A DNA stretch of 64,000 nt from Catonia carolina (GCA_035578175.1 JAQMRL010000008.1:60568541-60632540); one strand, 5' to 3'; shown: positions 9,454-21,760, counted from the first letter of the stretch. Made by a program: numbers and translations. Notes: generated by a model not told the origin, from the sequence alone.

Positions 9454-11058
9454 AACTACTGGCCTACTGCAAGCTTCGAGAAAATAATAACAGCCTGAAT
9501 TAAATTATTTAAAACAAACATAATGATGTATAATCTAATAAAAATGATTAAATGTTTTATTATTTATGGTTTTCAAATGTTTATTTTATAATATTCAATG
9601 AAGTTTCAATAGTAAAATACCACAGCAAAACAACTATGTAATACGACAAAACGAACGAACATCACACAGCTGTGGCACATAAAATCAGCTGTCATAGCCT
9701 CAGAAAAAGGAATGCCACCACCACAAGGAACAAGATATCAAAATGAAACTTTTCAGGTGTACCAAATGAACTACAGAGATTTTATAAAAGCATTGAACGA
9801 AGAAAGGGCAGAACATAGCTTACGCCCGTATTCCATAGAGCTCCTCAATTTTTAACATTTTTTTAATATTATTTCATTTAGAACTACCTTATGTTGAATA
9901 ACACTAATCGTTCTGCATATTTATGTATTGAATAACAAATTTTTTGGGTCATTTCTGTTAGTCTCCCCACCAGCATAATTTATCACATTTCGTGGAAATT
10001 TTGTATTTCTAACAGTATTTTTAACGATAATAACGGGGAAATATTTTTAAAAAATCTACATCAATACACGGAGGTCCATGTGTCGGTTTCACCAATTTTT
10101 ACGGAAATCGGAAGAAAGGTTAATGGAATAAGAAACCTACAGACAAAAAAACAAATATACATGAACTGGTTAGACATTAACCAGTTATGACAAGGTTATA
10201 TATTAACTTTGGTGAAAAAAAGATTAAAATCTTCTTTTTTAAAAATAAAATCTTTGTTACAATTGTACAAGAAAGCTGTCTGTAGAATGGGTAAAAGCAA
10301 CGAAACAATGATACAAGTTTGATATTTGTCCATCAATGAATTGATAACAAAAGAGGAAAGTACGTACTTCCCTCATATGTGATGAATGAACTAAGCTCCC
10401 TGAATGTAAGTGTCACGGGACATAAGATAAATTCTGGACAAGGATAACCAATGTCCTTTGAAAAATGATCCTTACAAAAGAAACTTATCGTTTAATTTAT
10501 TGTTCTATGTTTCTTCAAGAAATTAAAAATAAGACAAACAAAACACAATGTAAATAATAGTACAAAATGTAGGTTAACTGTGAGTAAAGGTCTGTCTATA
10601 TTTGTTTAAACACTCATACAATAATAATAATAACTATTATTATTTTTAAATTCTGTGAGATAAAGTTTGTGCTTATAAAAATGGAGAACCTCAAATGCAG
10701 GCAAACATACCAACTCATTACTGTATCTCCGCTTAAAGGAAAATAATAAACCGTGTGACGATTCAAAATCATTGACAGCTGGCTTTGTTTATGTTTTGGT
10801 CTGAAGTAAATGTAAATAGACCCAGCTGGTGGAAATAGAATAATAAAAAATAATTTAATTTTTAAAAGGAAAAAGAGTGATAAACAAAATCGGATTGCTA
10901 GGGGCTAGTAGGTAGGTTGTTAAAGAATTTTATAAAAATGTTTTAATGAGTGGGGCCTGGAGATATGAAAGGGAACAGTTAATAAAATATATTAATTGAA
11001 TAAAACCTATAATGATTTGATGTGAATAATGTTTTATTGAAGGAAAATAAGGGACAAG

Positions 11059-11100
<42 letters not shown>

Positions 11101-13059
11101 TCAAACTTAAATAAAGAATACTGTTGTTTTTTAAAATACAACTATTAAAAGTTAAATGAGATATATTTAGTATTCTTCAACCGATGTAACATTTATTCCA
11201 TGTTTTATTTCGGCCTCGTCATTTCTATATAATAAAACTCCCTTTTAAGTTTATTACTTTAAAATATTTATTTACAAATTTAAATTTATTTACGTAACTG
11301 TTTATTTACAATTACAAAAGCTACTTTCATTAATTACTGCAGTTATAACAACTGAAAAATTATAATAAACTAATTAACCTAAAAACAGACTAAATTGATT
11401 AAAACATGTTTTAAAGACATAAGAATTAAAGGAAATTTAACTAAAACATTATATAATTGATTTACACCATTTACTGATGTAACCATTTACACCCAAATGA
11501 CTAATTTTGATCCTTACTTACTACCCGATTACAATTGCACACTATGTGGTGAATCTGTTTCAATACACAACGCAAATACTTGTTTTTAACTAACATACTT
11601 CACAATTGTTGACAAAACACTAGCTTACTCACAGAATGTAGTGGCTTTATATTATAAATAATCATCCTTCTAGGAGGATATAGAGCGCAATGAAGATTTC
11701 TGATAAATAAATACACAATAGAATAATAAAACCTTCTACCCTCTTCTGAAAGAACAACAAGTAAGGGTAAACTAGCCGCTAGTCTGGAGACCAATAAATT
11801 GCACTAGTCAGAATGTACACAAAAGCGCCATTATCCATCCAGCCGATGTACGTCACAATATCTTATATTAAATTTTTACATCTTTCCGAAATAGCGAAAA
11901 GTGGAAATTCTTGGGAACAACACCCAGTATATTATGCTTTTTTGTCTTATTCATGTGCCATCGTTTCCCAAAACCTGGCAATCAACATGACTATTTGGTC
12001 GTTAAATTCTGATGATTGAAAAGGAGATATCCTACTGACTTATTTTAAATTGAAAATAAAACACATTAATAAATTTATAAAGTTCCTCCATTGGGAGGTT
12101 TTCTTTGGTCGTGACATATAAAAAACAAACGCTTATTATTTTACACGCGATTAGATTGTAGATTTCACGGCATTGTATTAAAGAATGGTTTAATCCAACA
12201 AAAGTGTATTTTATTCGATAGTAGTCCTACATGCGCTCCACTGGTTAGAGTGATGTTACTGCGTTACACAAGAATTATTTGTAGTAATTAAATATTACGA
12301 AAATATGTGACTACAAAAAAATTAGACCTTATTTTAGTTGATATAGAAAGGAACAAAATCTTTATGAATTTAAATATACTGGTTATCAAAGTCAGGACAT
12401 TTAACTTAGCAGTCAGATGATTTACCTACTGAGCCAAACAGTTGGTAAGTAAGATTATTATAAAAAATAAATAATTAAAAATAAATTGCACATGCTGAAC
12501 TTAATTATCGCAAAGACGTAAGATTTATTTTTTATACCTCTTTGTGGTAGAAGGGTTGTAGTGAACCAGAGCACAAGGCCACAGGTGAGATTTTCTAATG
12601 AACAATGCCATTTGTCCAGTTCCAAATCAACTCGCTGATAACCCATCCCAACTGTGAACTTATATATATAGGTATTGTCTAAACCTTCATTCCCTTATTT
12701 CAGTAAAACAATTAAAACCAGGAGTAGACCATCTGCTTTTTTACTTCTCCAATTTTCCAATGATTTGCACTTGTCCTATTCAATTCAATGTATTATTTTT
12801 TTCAATTTTCTTGTTTCACTAAACACAATTTTATTTTGATTGTTTTTATCACTGTAGTTAACAGTTACATTTTTTTGTATTTTAATACGTATTCTACGCT
12901 TTATTTTATGTTTTACTATAAGCCAGATACTAATATTGTTTTTATTTACATAACTTCTTTTAAGAGTCTCCTCCTACTCTACAAATACTTCTGTACCAAT
13001 GTTTTTTTGAAAATTGGAAAATTCAAATATTGTTCAATTTCCAACTTAAAAAAATCATT
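9452..13059. other. Long AT-rich stretch without a supported gene
   Basis: No coding region recognised. It contains an ATA microsatellite (11060-11098). At about 12405-12440 a minus-strand tRNA-like A-box stretch (GGCTCAGTAGGTAAATCATC) is probably a SINE remnant. A 123-codon open frame at 12788-13159 is low-complexity (F/Y/I/L-rich) and overlaps repeat E, so it is not called. Confidence 0.6.
11060..11098. repeat. (ATA)n microsatellite
   Basis: About 12 uninterrupted trinucleotide units. Confidence 0.95.
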
Positions 13060-13450
13060 TTGTTGTTTAGGTCATCAGCCGAAAGGCTGGTTTGAACCTC
13101 TAGAGGTTTTACTAAGTAAAACAAGGAGTAAGGTGGTTTACCATTGTCTTCCTGACTGAGTGGAAAAGTACGCTTATCAGCAGTCCAGACCCTCTGAAAA
13201 GCACATATTTTCCACTCTGCACATGACACCTTCACTTTGTTCAACACAGGATCTGGCTGTATAATGAAATTCATTACTTTCACAGGAGATAACTCTGATT
13301 AGTGTCTTTCACACCTCTACCTCTTATGTTCTTAAATGATTCAGTCATTTATTTGGCTGACCATTTGATAAGAAACAGAACTATTTATTTTAGCCCTGCA
13401 AAAAACAGATTGAGTGTAAATAATTTGACACTCCACCTGTCTGTTATGGG
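13060..13450 (-). repeat. Dispersed repeat E, copy 3
   Basis: Reverse complement of copy 1. The minus-strand frame is open over NFIIQPDPVLNKVKVSCAEW and beyond. It is followed at its far end by about 45 bp and then SINE B. The 20.0-20.6 kb copy has the same E-plus-SINE-B junction, so the two probably spread as one unit. Confidence 0.75.
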
Positions 13451-13499
13451 GAGACATTTTTGTTATCATTCCAATAATGGTAGATAAAAGTTACTTTTG

Positions 13500-13580
13500 A
13501 CCGCCTCTGTGGTGTAGTGCACTAGCACGCTAGCCTACAAAGTGAAAGGTCTTGGGATTAATTCCCAGCTAGAGTCTGGA
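13500..13580 (+). repeat. tRNA-like SINE (family B), copy 1
   Basis: Head CGCCTCTGTGGTGTAGTGCA with an A-box-like TGGTGTAGTGCACTAGCACG and a degenerate B box (GGGATTAATTCCC). Copies at 19.8 and 20.5 kb have GGTTCGATTCCC and GGGATCAATTCCC. Confidence 0.7.
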
Positions 13581-13589
13581 GTTAAATTA

Positions 13590-13698
13590 ATTTAACTTTT
13601 TCACTCATTTTGAGTTAAATGAATGATCATTTTAAGTGAATGATTAAAATAAGGTTATGTTTTTTGTTTATTTTTAATGTTTTATTACTAATGTTAGG
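13590..13698 (+). repeat. Repeat D, copy 2 (left part; split by 13699-15226)
   Basis: The end TTTTATTACTAATGTTAGG matches 8660-8690. The continuation resumes at 15227 (GTTATATTGGTCATTATTTG and so on to about 15300), so the Harbinger-like element inserted into D. Confidence 0.65.
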
Positions 13699-13885
13699 GT
13701 AAGCGTACAGTGAAAGCTGATCGCAGGTCGCTTACCTGCGCGCTGGTCATCTGCGCATATCAGCTCACGGGTTTGTTTCGTATAAACCTGCTGCTTGCTG
13801 GCAGGTTGCTAAGTGTATTTGGCGTCGTATAATACGTATTTATAAATAATAACAACTTGTTAATTAATTATAACAAAGGTTTATA

Positions 13886-14062
13886 ACGCCAGCCGCGTTG
13901 GCGATGTTGGTAACGTGCTCGCCTCTCATCACGCGTTCTTGGGTTCGAATCCCACTCGGGCATGGCATTTTTTCATGCGTTACAAAAAATTCATTTCATC
14001 CTTCACCGTTTGCATTAGCAGCAATTTGCAAAACAGTCGGACGTTAAACCAAAAAAAAAAAT
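13886..14062 (+). repeat. SINE A, full-length copy
   Basis: Complete head (CCGCGTTGGCGATGTTGGTA), B box GGTTCGAATCC, body with TTGCATTAGCAGCAA, and the poly-A tail after GACGTTAAACC. It lies within the Harbinger-like element. Confidence 0.85.
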
Positions 14063-14247
14063 AAAGGTTTATATAAATAACTTTAAAAGATTATTACTGG
14101 CCAAACATTGCTTTAAAATATTGAATATTGGTAGTCAAAATGTTCAAAATACGTTATTCAAGAAATCATAAGTCTTTCTTCCGGTAATATTGGTTACTTG
14201 TGCAAGTTGCACCATTGTTTTTGTAAACAAAGTTCTACTTTTGACAA

Positions 14248-14905
14248 TGATACCGTCGTCCCCTTTGATTAGGTACTGTGCTGCCGGCTGTAAAGCTCCC
14301 GACGTTGGGACAGAGGAAACCGCCAATAATTCCGAAACGGCCGGTAGACCTGTGGCGGCGTACTGACAGAGGCCTTTTTCGCCAAGGTCGAGACCAATAA
14401 TCACCCTTTACCTCAGCGCTCTCGGCGACTATTTCAAGAGCGCCCCACTGAGCCAGAGAGATTCAATTCCAATCCACACAGGATATTCAATTTTGATCCA
14501 GACAGCAGATAAGACGTCCACCATCGGCACACAGCTACCAGACTCCAACGAAGACTTTTCGACGACCCCGCAAGAGAGAAGATGATGCTTCCACTCGCTG
14601 ACCCAACACCGTTAGCCGTCAAACGGGACAGTCATCGCCCGCTGCCGCGGCGATGCCCACAGCAGTCCCTTGACCGAGCTTTCGCCCACCGGATCCGACG
14701 AAGCAGCCATCGACGCACTACTGCGAGGGAAGAAGATGACGTCTCCAATGGACGATGACACCCCGTGTCGCCCAGCTCCCAGACCGCCACGACGACTACG
14801 ACCGACGCAACCGTCGACAAGACGACCACCGTTTAAGCAGCCCTTTTCAGGGCCACCAAAAAGTAAAGGTTTCAACTCACCTCTTAATGTCACCATCCGG
14901 TGACA
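14248..14905 (+). mobile_element. H-family solo-LTR-like element (copy P)
   Basis: Begins TGATACCGTCGTCCCC and ends CCATCCGGTGACA, matching copies Q and R (TGTCRCCG start, CGGYGACA end). It is much more GC-rich than its surroundings. It shares GATTAGGTACTGTGCT, GACAGAGGAAA and a block at 14559-14582 with Q. A histone-type stem-loop lies about 50 bp before the end. Flanks ACAA and GCAG show no TSD, so it is older or recombined. Short open frames on both strands in this GC-rich piece (14144-14903) are not conserved with Q or R and are not called as genes. Confidence 0.6.
14839..14855 (+). promoter_or_regulatory. Histone-type stem-loop in H-LTR copy P
   Basis: GCCCT-TTTC-AGGGC stem-loop followed by CACCA and then a purine-rich AAAAAGTAAAGG. 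Histone pre-mRNAs have the stem-loop, ACCA-type flank and a downstream purine-rich element in the same order. Confidence 0.55.
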
Positions 14906-14955
14906 GCAGTATAAAATTAAACGTTTCCAGAGTCATTCTCATGTATTTAAAATGT

Positions 14956-15114
14956 CTATCTTTTATTAATTGCGGAAAAAGATGATGATACTCGCCGTAT
15001 AATTTTATGTTTTTTATTAATGCCATTAACGGTATCGTCTTTAAATAATAATAATTTCGTGTAAACTTTTTTCATTAAAAATAATTCATCATCACTGTTG
15101 CTACTGGAACTCAT
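14956..15114 (-). pseudogene. Harbinger-like transposase N-terminus (52 codons)
   Basis: The minus-strand ATG at 15114 opens MSSSSNSDDELFLMKKVYTK, then degenerates to a K/I-rich stretch and stops at 14956. Many Harbinger nucleases begin with a serine/aspartate stretch followed by DDELFLL-like sequence, and the position next to the TIR fits a first coding exon. No catalytic domain remains in the element. Confidence 0.45.
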
Positions 15115-15300
15115 GTTGAATACCGACAAATGAATGAAGGTTAAGCGCGTAGTTACATGCTCCCACTGTGCGTGCCAGCGTGAATCAGCAGCTGCGACCA
15201 GCGACTAGCGTTCACTGTGCGCTTACCATTTATGTTATATTGGTCATTATTTGCATTGGCAAGAGAAAGTCGTGTGAGTGTTTCACACCAGATTTTTCAG

Positions 15301-17704
15301 TGATACTGTTATAATGTTCTCAATTGTTAGTAGACGTACTTCCTGTACCTAATAAATAATATTTTAAAATATTGTTTAGATATATTTATTCTAAGTAAGT
15401 AAACTGATTTGTATTTTATTCAAATAATGAAATTAATAAAAATAAATAAAATAATAAAAACAAGTTTACGCTTAATTATATTTTAAATAATTTTCAGTGT
15501 TAGGCTATTAAAAAAATCAGTTTATTCGGCTGGTGTAAATTATCTGTAATGATTGTGCTTGTAAAATTTATATGTAGTAGGTAGTTGTTTTGTGTGTAAG
15601 GGTGTGTGTATGTATATTCCTTTGTAGGTGGATGTAATTAAATTAATGAAACTTCAATTTTGATGTGGTGTTAGAAATCCCATTTTGGAATAAAGTGTCA
15701 TTGGGATGAAAGCATAAATGGTGAAAAGCAGAAGGCGTCTGGTACAATATAAGCCTGTAGTAATAGGGAGGGTAAGTGGAAAGACTCTGAGTGTGAACTC
15801 AGTGATTGGACTATCAAGAGGAAAGGGAAGGGGGAAAGTACTAGTAGTGTGGGGTGAGGGAAAAGCAAGGAGGACAGAAGTACTACAGGGGAATTTAAGG
15901 GCGTCAGGGAGAACGGTTCTGGAATTCGGTGAAATTCAATTACCAACCGACCATAATGAAGACTTGCATGGTTGAACATTCACAACTGATGTTCAAGCCC
16001 AAACTTAATTCATCTTTATTTATTAAGATTATCACTTAAAAGAAACCTTTTCTTACCCAAAAAGTATTTACCAACTGTCTTCGGCTGGTTTCCTCATTCA
16101 TTTTCAAAACTCCACCGCCCTTATCCAAGCAAAAGACAATCTCATAGAAGACATCACTTTTCTGAATGAATCACAAGTATTAATTTTTTCATGTCTTTTT
16201 AGCCCTCCACTCTACAATTATAATCAACACCCTCCTTTATTTTGATCACTCAACTAATTTTTTTTGGACGCTAAATAAATTTTAACAAGAAAGTATCACG
16301 AATTAAAATATGAAATTAAATTTTTTTTATGTCAATCACCTCTCACAGGTACTGAAAAAAATGCTACTTTTTCTCTTTTCATTTAAACTAGTTTTTACAA
16401 ATAATAACAGTAAAAAAGCAAGAAATGTAATTCCTGTTTTCAGTTAAATTCAACAACATTTTGAGAATTGCAGAGATGTTTCTGATTTATTCCATTTTCC
16501 ATATTCTACAATCTATTGTAGAATATGATTATTCTACAATTTTCCATATTGTACATTAATCTAGATTTTTTTGGTTTTATGTCCGATTTATTGCACATTA
16601 ATGTTAATGCGGACAATGAAGGCCTGCCTGTGGTTTTGTATACAGTGGAACTGGCTTCTACTCACGGTGTTCCGAGTTTGATTCCAGGTAGGTCTGACAT
16701 TGTTTACATCTCTCATTTTCATTAATCAATCTAAGTGTTGTTTCTTAATTGCATCCAGGAGATTCCCGAAGGAAGTATAAGACATGTCAGGAATTTATAA
16801 GTTTATTTAATACAAAAACACCTAAAAATATAAATTAACCAAATATTACATGCTTATTTACGAACTTTAATAAGTTTTTCACCTTCTAATGTTTTACAGA
16901 TAGTACACAGTTTTCTTTAGAATTTGCTTGAACGATTTTTTATTATACTAATTAAAAAATTATTTAGAAAGGATTTCTTGTATTTTGTAAAATGTCTCAC
17001 TGAACAAGTTATTTTTCAGATTCTTTTAGAAAAATGTAAATTACCACAACTCTTCAAAATCGTGGTGATTTATTGATGTTTTTTCTCCCTATGTAAAAAC
17101 GGTTTTTGTTCAAACACTTTAGTGTTGTGGTTATCAATGTGGTAATCATTTATGTTTCTTGTGTTATGATGATGGACATCAAAATTCTGCATAAAGGTAT
17201 TTTGCCCTAACATACTGTACATTGTCATCATAGAAATGTAAATGAGCAAATTGTAAGCAGTGTTTCAGGTGTAAATTAGGAAATTGTAACTACCCAACTC
17301 TAAAATAGCATAAAATATATGAGAAGACCATGATAAGCTGCCATTAGTAATTTTTTATCATTTAATCTAATCAAACATTACACAGTTTTCTTAAGTTTGC
17401 AGGTGTGTAAGTTACGAGGCAGTTTGTTCTAACCCAAATACCTAAAGATCTCTTTCCTATTATTATTCCTAGGGAAGCTTCTTCAAATTTTCCTAGCATA
17501 ATATATTTGCAGTCGAATTTAACTTTATATAAAAAAGGCTACAACCACTGGTTTCTGATATATTTCTCAGGTTCTCATCCTTTTTCAGTACTAGATACAT
17601 GTCCAAAATCAATCAATTACAGTATTTAATGCTGTAATATTTTTGCACAACGGCAAATATTTTTGAATAAAAGTCTTTATACAAAATACAGTTTAGGAGA
17701 TAAC
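15301..17704. other. Unannotated AT-rich stretch
   Basis: No supported gene. It has a TG-rich patch at 15588-15620 and a perfect 26-bp palindrome at 16501-16526 (12-bp arms, ATATTCTACAAT). An 85-codon G/R-rich frame at 15718-15975 is unrecognised. A B-box-like TTTGATTCCAG lies near 16677. Confidence 0.55.
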
Positions 17705-17830
17705 GTACTTAAAAGTAAATCTTTATAATGCATCCTGCAGTTTGAAATATTTCTATTTCATATAATGAATTAATATAATAATTTCACTAACCTTCTTTTT
17801 AAACTGCGTCACCTTTATTTTATTCCTACT

Positions 17831-17862
17831 TACACGTGTTTCGGTGGATCCACCATCATCAG
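17831..17862 (-). ncRNA. Hammerhead ribozyme motif, left arm
   Basis: Mirror copy of the motif at 18052-18083, read on the minus strand: CTGATGA, stem-II hairpin GGTGGATCCACC, GAAAC, ACGT, GTA. Confidence 0.55.
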
Positions 17863-18051
17863 AGTAAATGAAAAATTGAAACTAAAAATTTTTTTCATTT
17901 ATTTAAAATTTACAGAAGATGATACATCTTCAGTCACTTGTATAAAATGAGTTTGTAAAATATGAGTTTTATACAAGTGACTGAAGATGTATCATCTTCT
18001 GTAAATTTTAAATAAATGAAAAAAATTTTTAGTTTCAATTTTTCATTTACT

Positions 18052-18083
18052 CTGATGATGGTGGATCCACCGAAACACGTGTA
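18052..18083 (+). ncRNA. Hammerhead ribozyme motif, right arm
   Basis: Ordered core: CTGATGA (18052-18058), stem II GGTG-GATC-CACC (18060-18071), GAAAC (18072-18076), a very short palindromic stem III (CACGTG), then GTA (18081-18083) as the NUH cleavage triplet. TTACT before and AGTAG after can pair as stem I. The minimal stem III is typical of hammerheads in Penelope-like elements and retrozymes, which are thought to work better as dimers. Activity is an inference. Confidence 0.6.
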
Positions 18084-18176
18084 AGTAGGAATAAAATAAA
18101 GGTGACGCAGTTTAAAAAGAAGGTTAGTGAAATTATTATATTAATTCATTATATGAAATAGAAGTACTTAAAAGTA

Positions 18177-19819
18177 TTTTTATTTTATATCATCTTGACA
18201 GGTAATTGGATTTAAATACACAGGAGCTTAGAAGTAATAATGATAATGTATTTCTATTAGTCTTACAAATATATTTGGATTTTTCATTTTGTTTTTGTCA
18301 TGAAAAAATAATCCTAAATATAAATGAAAACCAATTTAAAATATTTCCATGTATTTATTTTTACTTAATAGTTTTTTAATAATTTTTCATGACCTGGTTC
18401 ATTAAATTTTATGGCATTCTGAATACTACATAATAGTGTAATAGGTTTACTCATTTCTACGGTATTTTTGGGGTCAGATTGTGTGTGTGTTTGCATGCGC
18501 GCGCGCGCACACGTGTCTGTTTGGTCTACTTTTCATCACTAATTCTAAATAATAATCTATAACTCTAAATCAATAATATATCAATATCTAAAAACTAATT
18601 AATTTCTAAAATTCCTTTTTGATACAGGAAGAGTAGGCAGCACCCTATATAGTATTAAAGTAACCCTAACCTTGAATTTACAACCCTCTGTATTCACAAT
18701 AATTAGACCTTCCACTTAGTTGCCACTATACATATCATACTAACCACTTCACCATGAAAGTGACCTCATTGTATTTTAAATTGAAGATTTCAAAATAAAT
18801 ATTTAGAGAACTGAACAATAACGTGATAATGTGTAAAACATCAGCAATTATAAATCTTTTTGAAAAGTTGGACATCCATGCCAGCACAGTTAATTAGCTG
18901 GTATAACATTGCGTAAAGAAGTTAAAAACACTGAATGGGCCACCATGGTAATGTTGCCACCATATTGAGGTTAGCCTAACAGTTGACAGGCAGTTATGAA
19001 CACAACACAGATTGATCCTTTCCAAATTTCAATGAAAACTCACACTAAGTGAAGTAAACCAAAATGAAACAAAAAATAAGCAAAAATTTATATGATTTTT
19101 AAAAATATACTACTCTCATTGGCAGATCCAACGGAAGGCTTGGGGGCCCTCCCTGAAGCATGGTAAACAACAAAAAGTATATAAATACAAAATATATGAT
19201 AAAAAAATTTTATATAAATATAAAAGATATATCACCATCATCATTATCTGTCAAGGATTAGGCTCAATGGCCTGTTCTGGCATTCATCTCATTTTAGGTC
19301 TTCCTAAGCCTCACTCCTTCTAGGTGTATATTTCCACGCTTGCAGAGGAAGTGTGTGAGCTGGCATGCGAAGTAAATGGTTGGACCAGTTTCACTTATAT
19401 ATTCTTAACGTTTCCAACAGTGACTGAACATTTAACTCAATGAACATTAAATTTAGTTTAATAAACATTTTATTAAACAATTTATTAAACATTTTATTAT
19501 ATAAAAAATATATCTATACATAATTACTATATTGGCATAAAATTAAATTTTCCTGGAAAACTGACTGTCAAAAAGTAAAATTCATATGTATTTTAATTTT
19601 CTCAAATTATTTAAAAATATAATGTTGTTCAAAAATTTCTAAAAAAATTTCCTGACCCCCAGCATTATTTCTCTCCATACTCTTGCATCCCTCAGACAAA
19701 TTTTATATCCTCTAATGATAAAAGTCAAAAATGACTGATTCTACTTGTTAAACAATATTTAAAATAACTTTGATGTAATTAAAGTTCTTATCTTTTGTTC
19801 TGATGTGATTTTTCCAAAT
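18177..19819. other. Unannotated stretch
   Basis: AT-rich, no supported gene. It has an alternating GT/GC/AC tract at about 18481-18513 (Z-DNA-prone). At about 19240-19400 a TCATCATTATCTGTC...GGCCTGTTCTGG segment resembles the antisense 3' end of an RTE-like LINE, but this is weak. Confidence 0.5.
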
Positions 19820-19925
19820 AGGCCGCCTCTATGGCCCAGTGGTTAGCACACTAGACTATGTTCCACACTACAAAGCAGAATGTCCCAGGTTCGATTCCCA
19901 GTTAGGGTTTGCAAACATATTAAAA
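19820..19925 (+). repeat. tRNA-like SINE (family B), copy 2
   Basis: GGCCGCCTCTATGGCCCAGT head, A-box-like TGGTTAGCACACTAG and B box GGTTCGATTCC in tRNA order and spacing, followed by AGTTAGGGTTTG. Confidence 0.7.
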
Positions 19926-20029
19926 AACACCAATTCCGTACTATCTATATTTGTTGCTAATAATAACCAGAGCAGTTGTTCCAAATTGAAATAAACTAAA
20001 AAAGAAAAATATTCAAATTTTTGTTGTTT

Positions 20030-20418
20030 AGGACATCAGCCAAAAGGCTGTTTGAACCTGTAGAGGTTTTACTTAATAAAACGAGGAATGAGGTAGTTTA
20101 CCATTGTCTTCCTCACTGAGTGGAAAAGTACGCTTATCAGCATGCATGAGCTCTCTGAAAAGCACATATTTTCCACTCGGCACATGACACCTTCACTTCA
20201 TTCACCACAGGGTCTGGCTGTATAATGAAATTCATTACTTTCAGAGGAGATAACTCTGGTTGATGTATTTTACACCTCTACCTCTTCTGTTCTTAAATGG
20301 TGGAGTCATTTAATTTGCTGACCATGTGAGAAGAAACAGAACTAATTATTTTAGCCCTGCAATGAACAGATTTAGTGTAAATAATTTGACACTCCACCTG
20401 TCTGTTATGGGCAGAAAT
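20030..20418 (-). repeat. Dispersed repeat E, copy 4
   Basis: Minus-strand copy with all landmarks. It is followed by the same roughly 45-bp spacer and SINE B as in copy 3. Confidence 0.75.
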
Positions 20419-20464
20419 TTTTATCATTCCAATAATGGTAGATAAAAGTTACTTCTCTCTGTAG

Positions 20465-20638
20465 TGCACCTCTGTGGTGTAGTGCACTAGCACGCTAGCC
20501 TACAAGTTAAGTTCCTGGGATCAATTCCCGGCTAGAGTCTGGAAATTTTAACACATTAAAACCCACTATTACCATACCAAAACCCACAGTGGTCGCTAAT
20601 GATCAAGCTGTCAATTCAACTTTAAATAAAAAAAAAGT
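20465..20638 (+). repeat. tRNA-like SINE (family B), copy 3 with tail
   Basis: Head CACCTCTGTGGTGTAGTGCA, B-box-like GGGATCAATTCCC, a body with CCACAGTGGTCGCTAATGAT, and a poly-A tail after CAACTTTAAAT. It is the most complete B copy. Confidence 0.7.
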
Positions 20639-20639
20639 A

Positions 20640-21692
20640 TTTTATATAAACTGAGTTTAACTTATTTTTATTTTATAGGGTACAGTAAAATGATTAATAG
20701 ACTATTGGCCTTTCAGGCAAACCCAGTTAGTCAACTAGTAGAAAATTGCTATTAATTGTTAAGCAACACTGGTTGGGCCAGCGACTTTTTCAGCTGACAG
20801 CCATCCCTAAACAAATACCACTGGAGATCACCTGTTCAAACAAAAAAATCTCTAATCACATCAAATAAAAAAAATATCGCAAAAAAAGCAGCGATCAAAT
20901 TGGGTAGTTGTCATTAAAGTACAGTTCCTAACAATTAATAAGAGCTAAAAAAAATTCAAAAATAAATATCTAAACTGGTATATAAAAAATGTTAATTCGT
21001 TGAATCAAAAAATGTTTCAGGAAAATATGTTACCATAAAAAGATTTTCTAATAAGCCTCAAGTTATATTTCCAATTTAATATCAATACTTCATGTAATTC
21101 TTTTTATCAAACTGTGATTGGAATTTTGGACGCAACATCCCTTTTCCTTAACCTCCGTTGACTTTTACACAAACTACAAAGAATAAGGTGGTTGATATTA
21201 AAGAAGTACAGTATTAGTAATAAGTAAAAATAAGCCTGGTACCCAAGATAAAAGAGGTCGGTACTCATTGCAAATTTCCCAAGAGACGTACTCTTTGCTC
21301 TTTCAATACTTTGACCTAGTTCATTGTAAAATACCAATCAATCGCTGAGAAGTTTAAAGTTCTCTGTCTTTGTCCATCTCATATTTAGTACAATTCTTTC
21401 TCTTACTTCAGTCATAATTTTAAGATCATTACTTAGTTCTTATTTTATATGAACAGTATTAAACTCTACTCTTCATAGTTCTTTAAACTTTATTAATATC
21501 TTTACTTTTATGAAAGACTGCAAAAACATTTTATTTCATTTGCTTTTCAGACTCTAATAAATTTGTGATAACCTATAATCTTTTAAGGTTCTTACATGAT
21601 TTTTAATTAACCATGGGTAGTTAACTATATGACAGATTCAATTATTTATTAAAACAATAATTTGATTTATAGAAAGAAAACCTTGTTTTGTT
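20640..21692. other. Unannotated AT-rich stretch
   Basis: No recognised gene. A 76-codon minus-strand frame (21107-21337) is low-complexity and unrecognised. Confidence 0.5.
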
Positions 21693-21760
21693 AATAATTG
21701 TAAATTATTACAAAATCTTCCATCAGGTCTAGGGATAATTGGATGGCGTTTTGCAGAAAG

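Larger units (their letters stand above)
13699..15226. mobile_element. Harbinger-like TIR element carrying a SINE and an LTR
   Basis: Left end GGTAAGCGTACAGTGAAAGC; complement of the right end GGTAAGCGCACAGTGAACGC. Near the right end, on the minus strand, is a short Harbinger-like transposase N-terminus. It is inserted in repeat D; the 8.7- and 42.8-kb D copies show the uninterrupted sequence. The expected 3-bp TSD is not clean (TTA on the left, ATTTA on the right). Nested inside are SINE A (13886-14062) and H-family LTR copy P (14248-14905). Confidence 0.7.
17705..18176. mobile_element. Palindromic element, 197-bp arms, 13-bp TSD
   Basis: Arms 17751-17947 and 17967-18163 are near-perfect inverted repeats around a 19-bp loop. 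The whole is flanked by the direct repeat GTACTTAAAAGTA (17705-17717 and 18164-18176). Between the left repeat and the left arm lie 33 unpaired bases (17718-17750). Each arm carries a hammerhead-type motif. Penelope-like elements are known to have pseudo-LTRs in direct or inverted orientation and to carry hammerhead motifs, so a Penelope-related origin is the best guess. No reverse transcriptase is present. Confidence 0.7.

Noticed and set aside
12788..13159. 123-codon plus-strand ORF
   Set aside because: Low-complexity F/Y/I sequence that runs into an antisense E repeat; best explained by AT-rich composition.
14144..14404. 86-codon ORF beginning MIIGLDLGEKG and other ORFs around 14.4-14.9 kb
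   Set aside because: They start within and run out of the LTR, are antisense to it, and are not preserved in the homologous copy Q.
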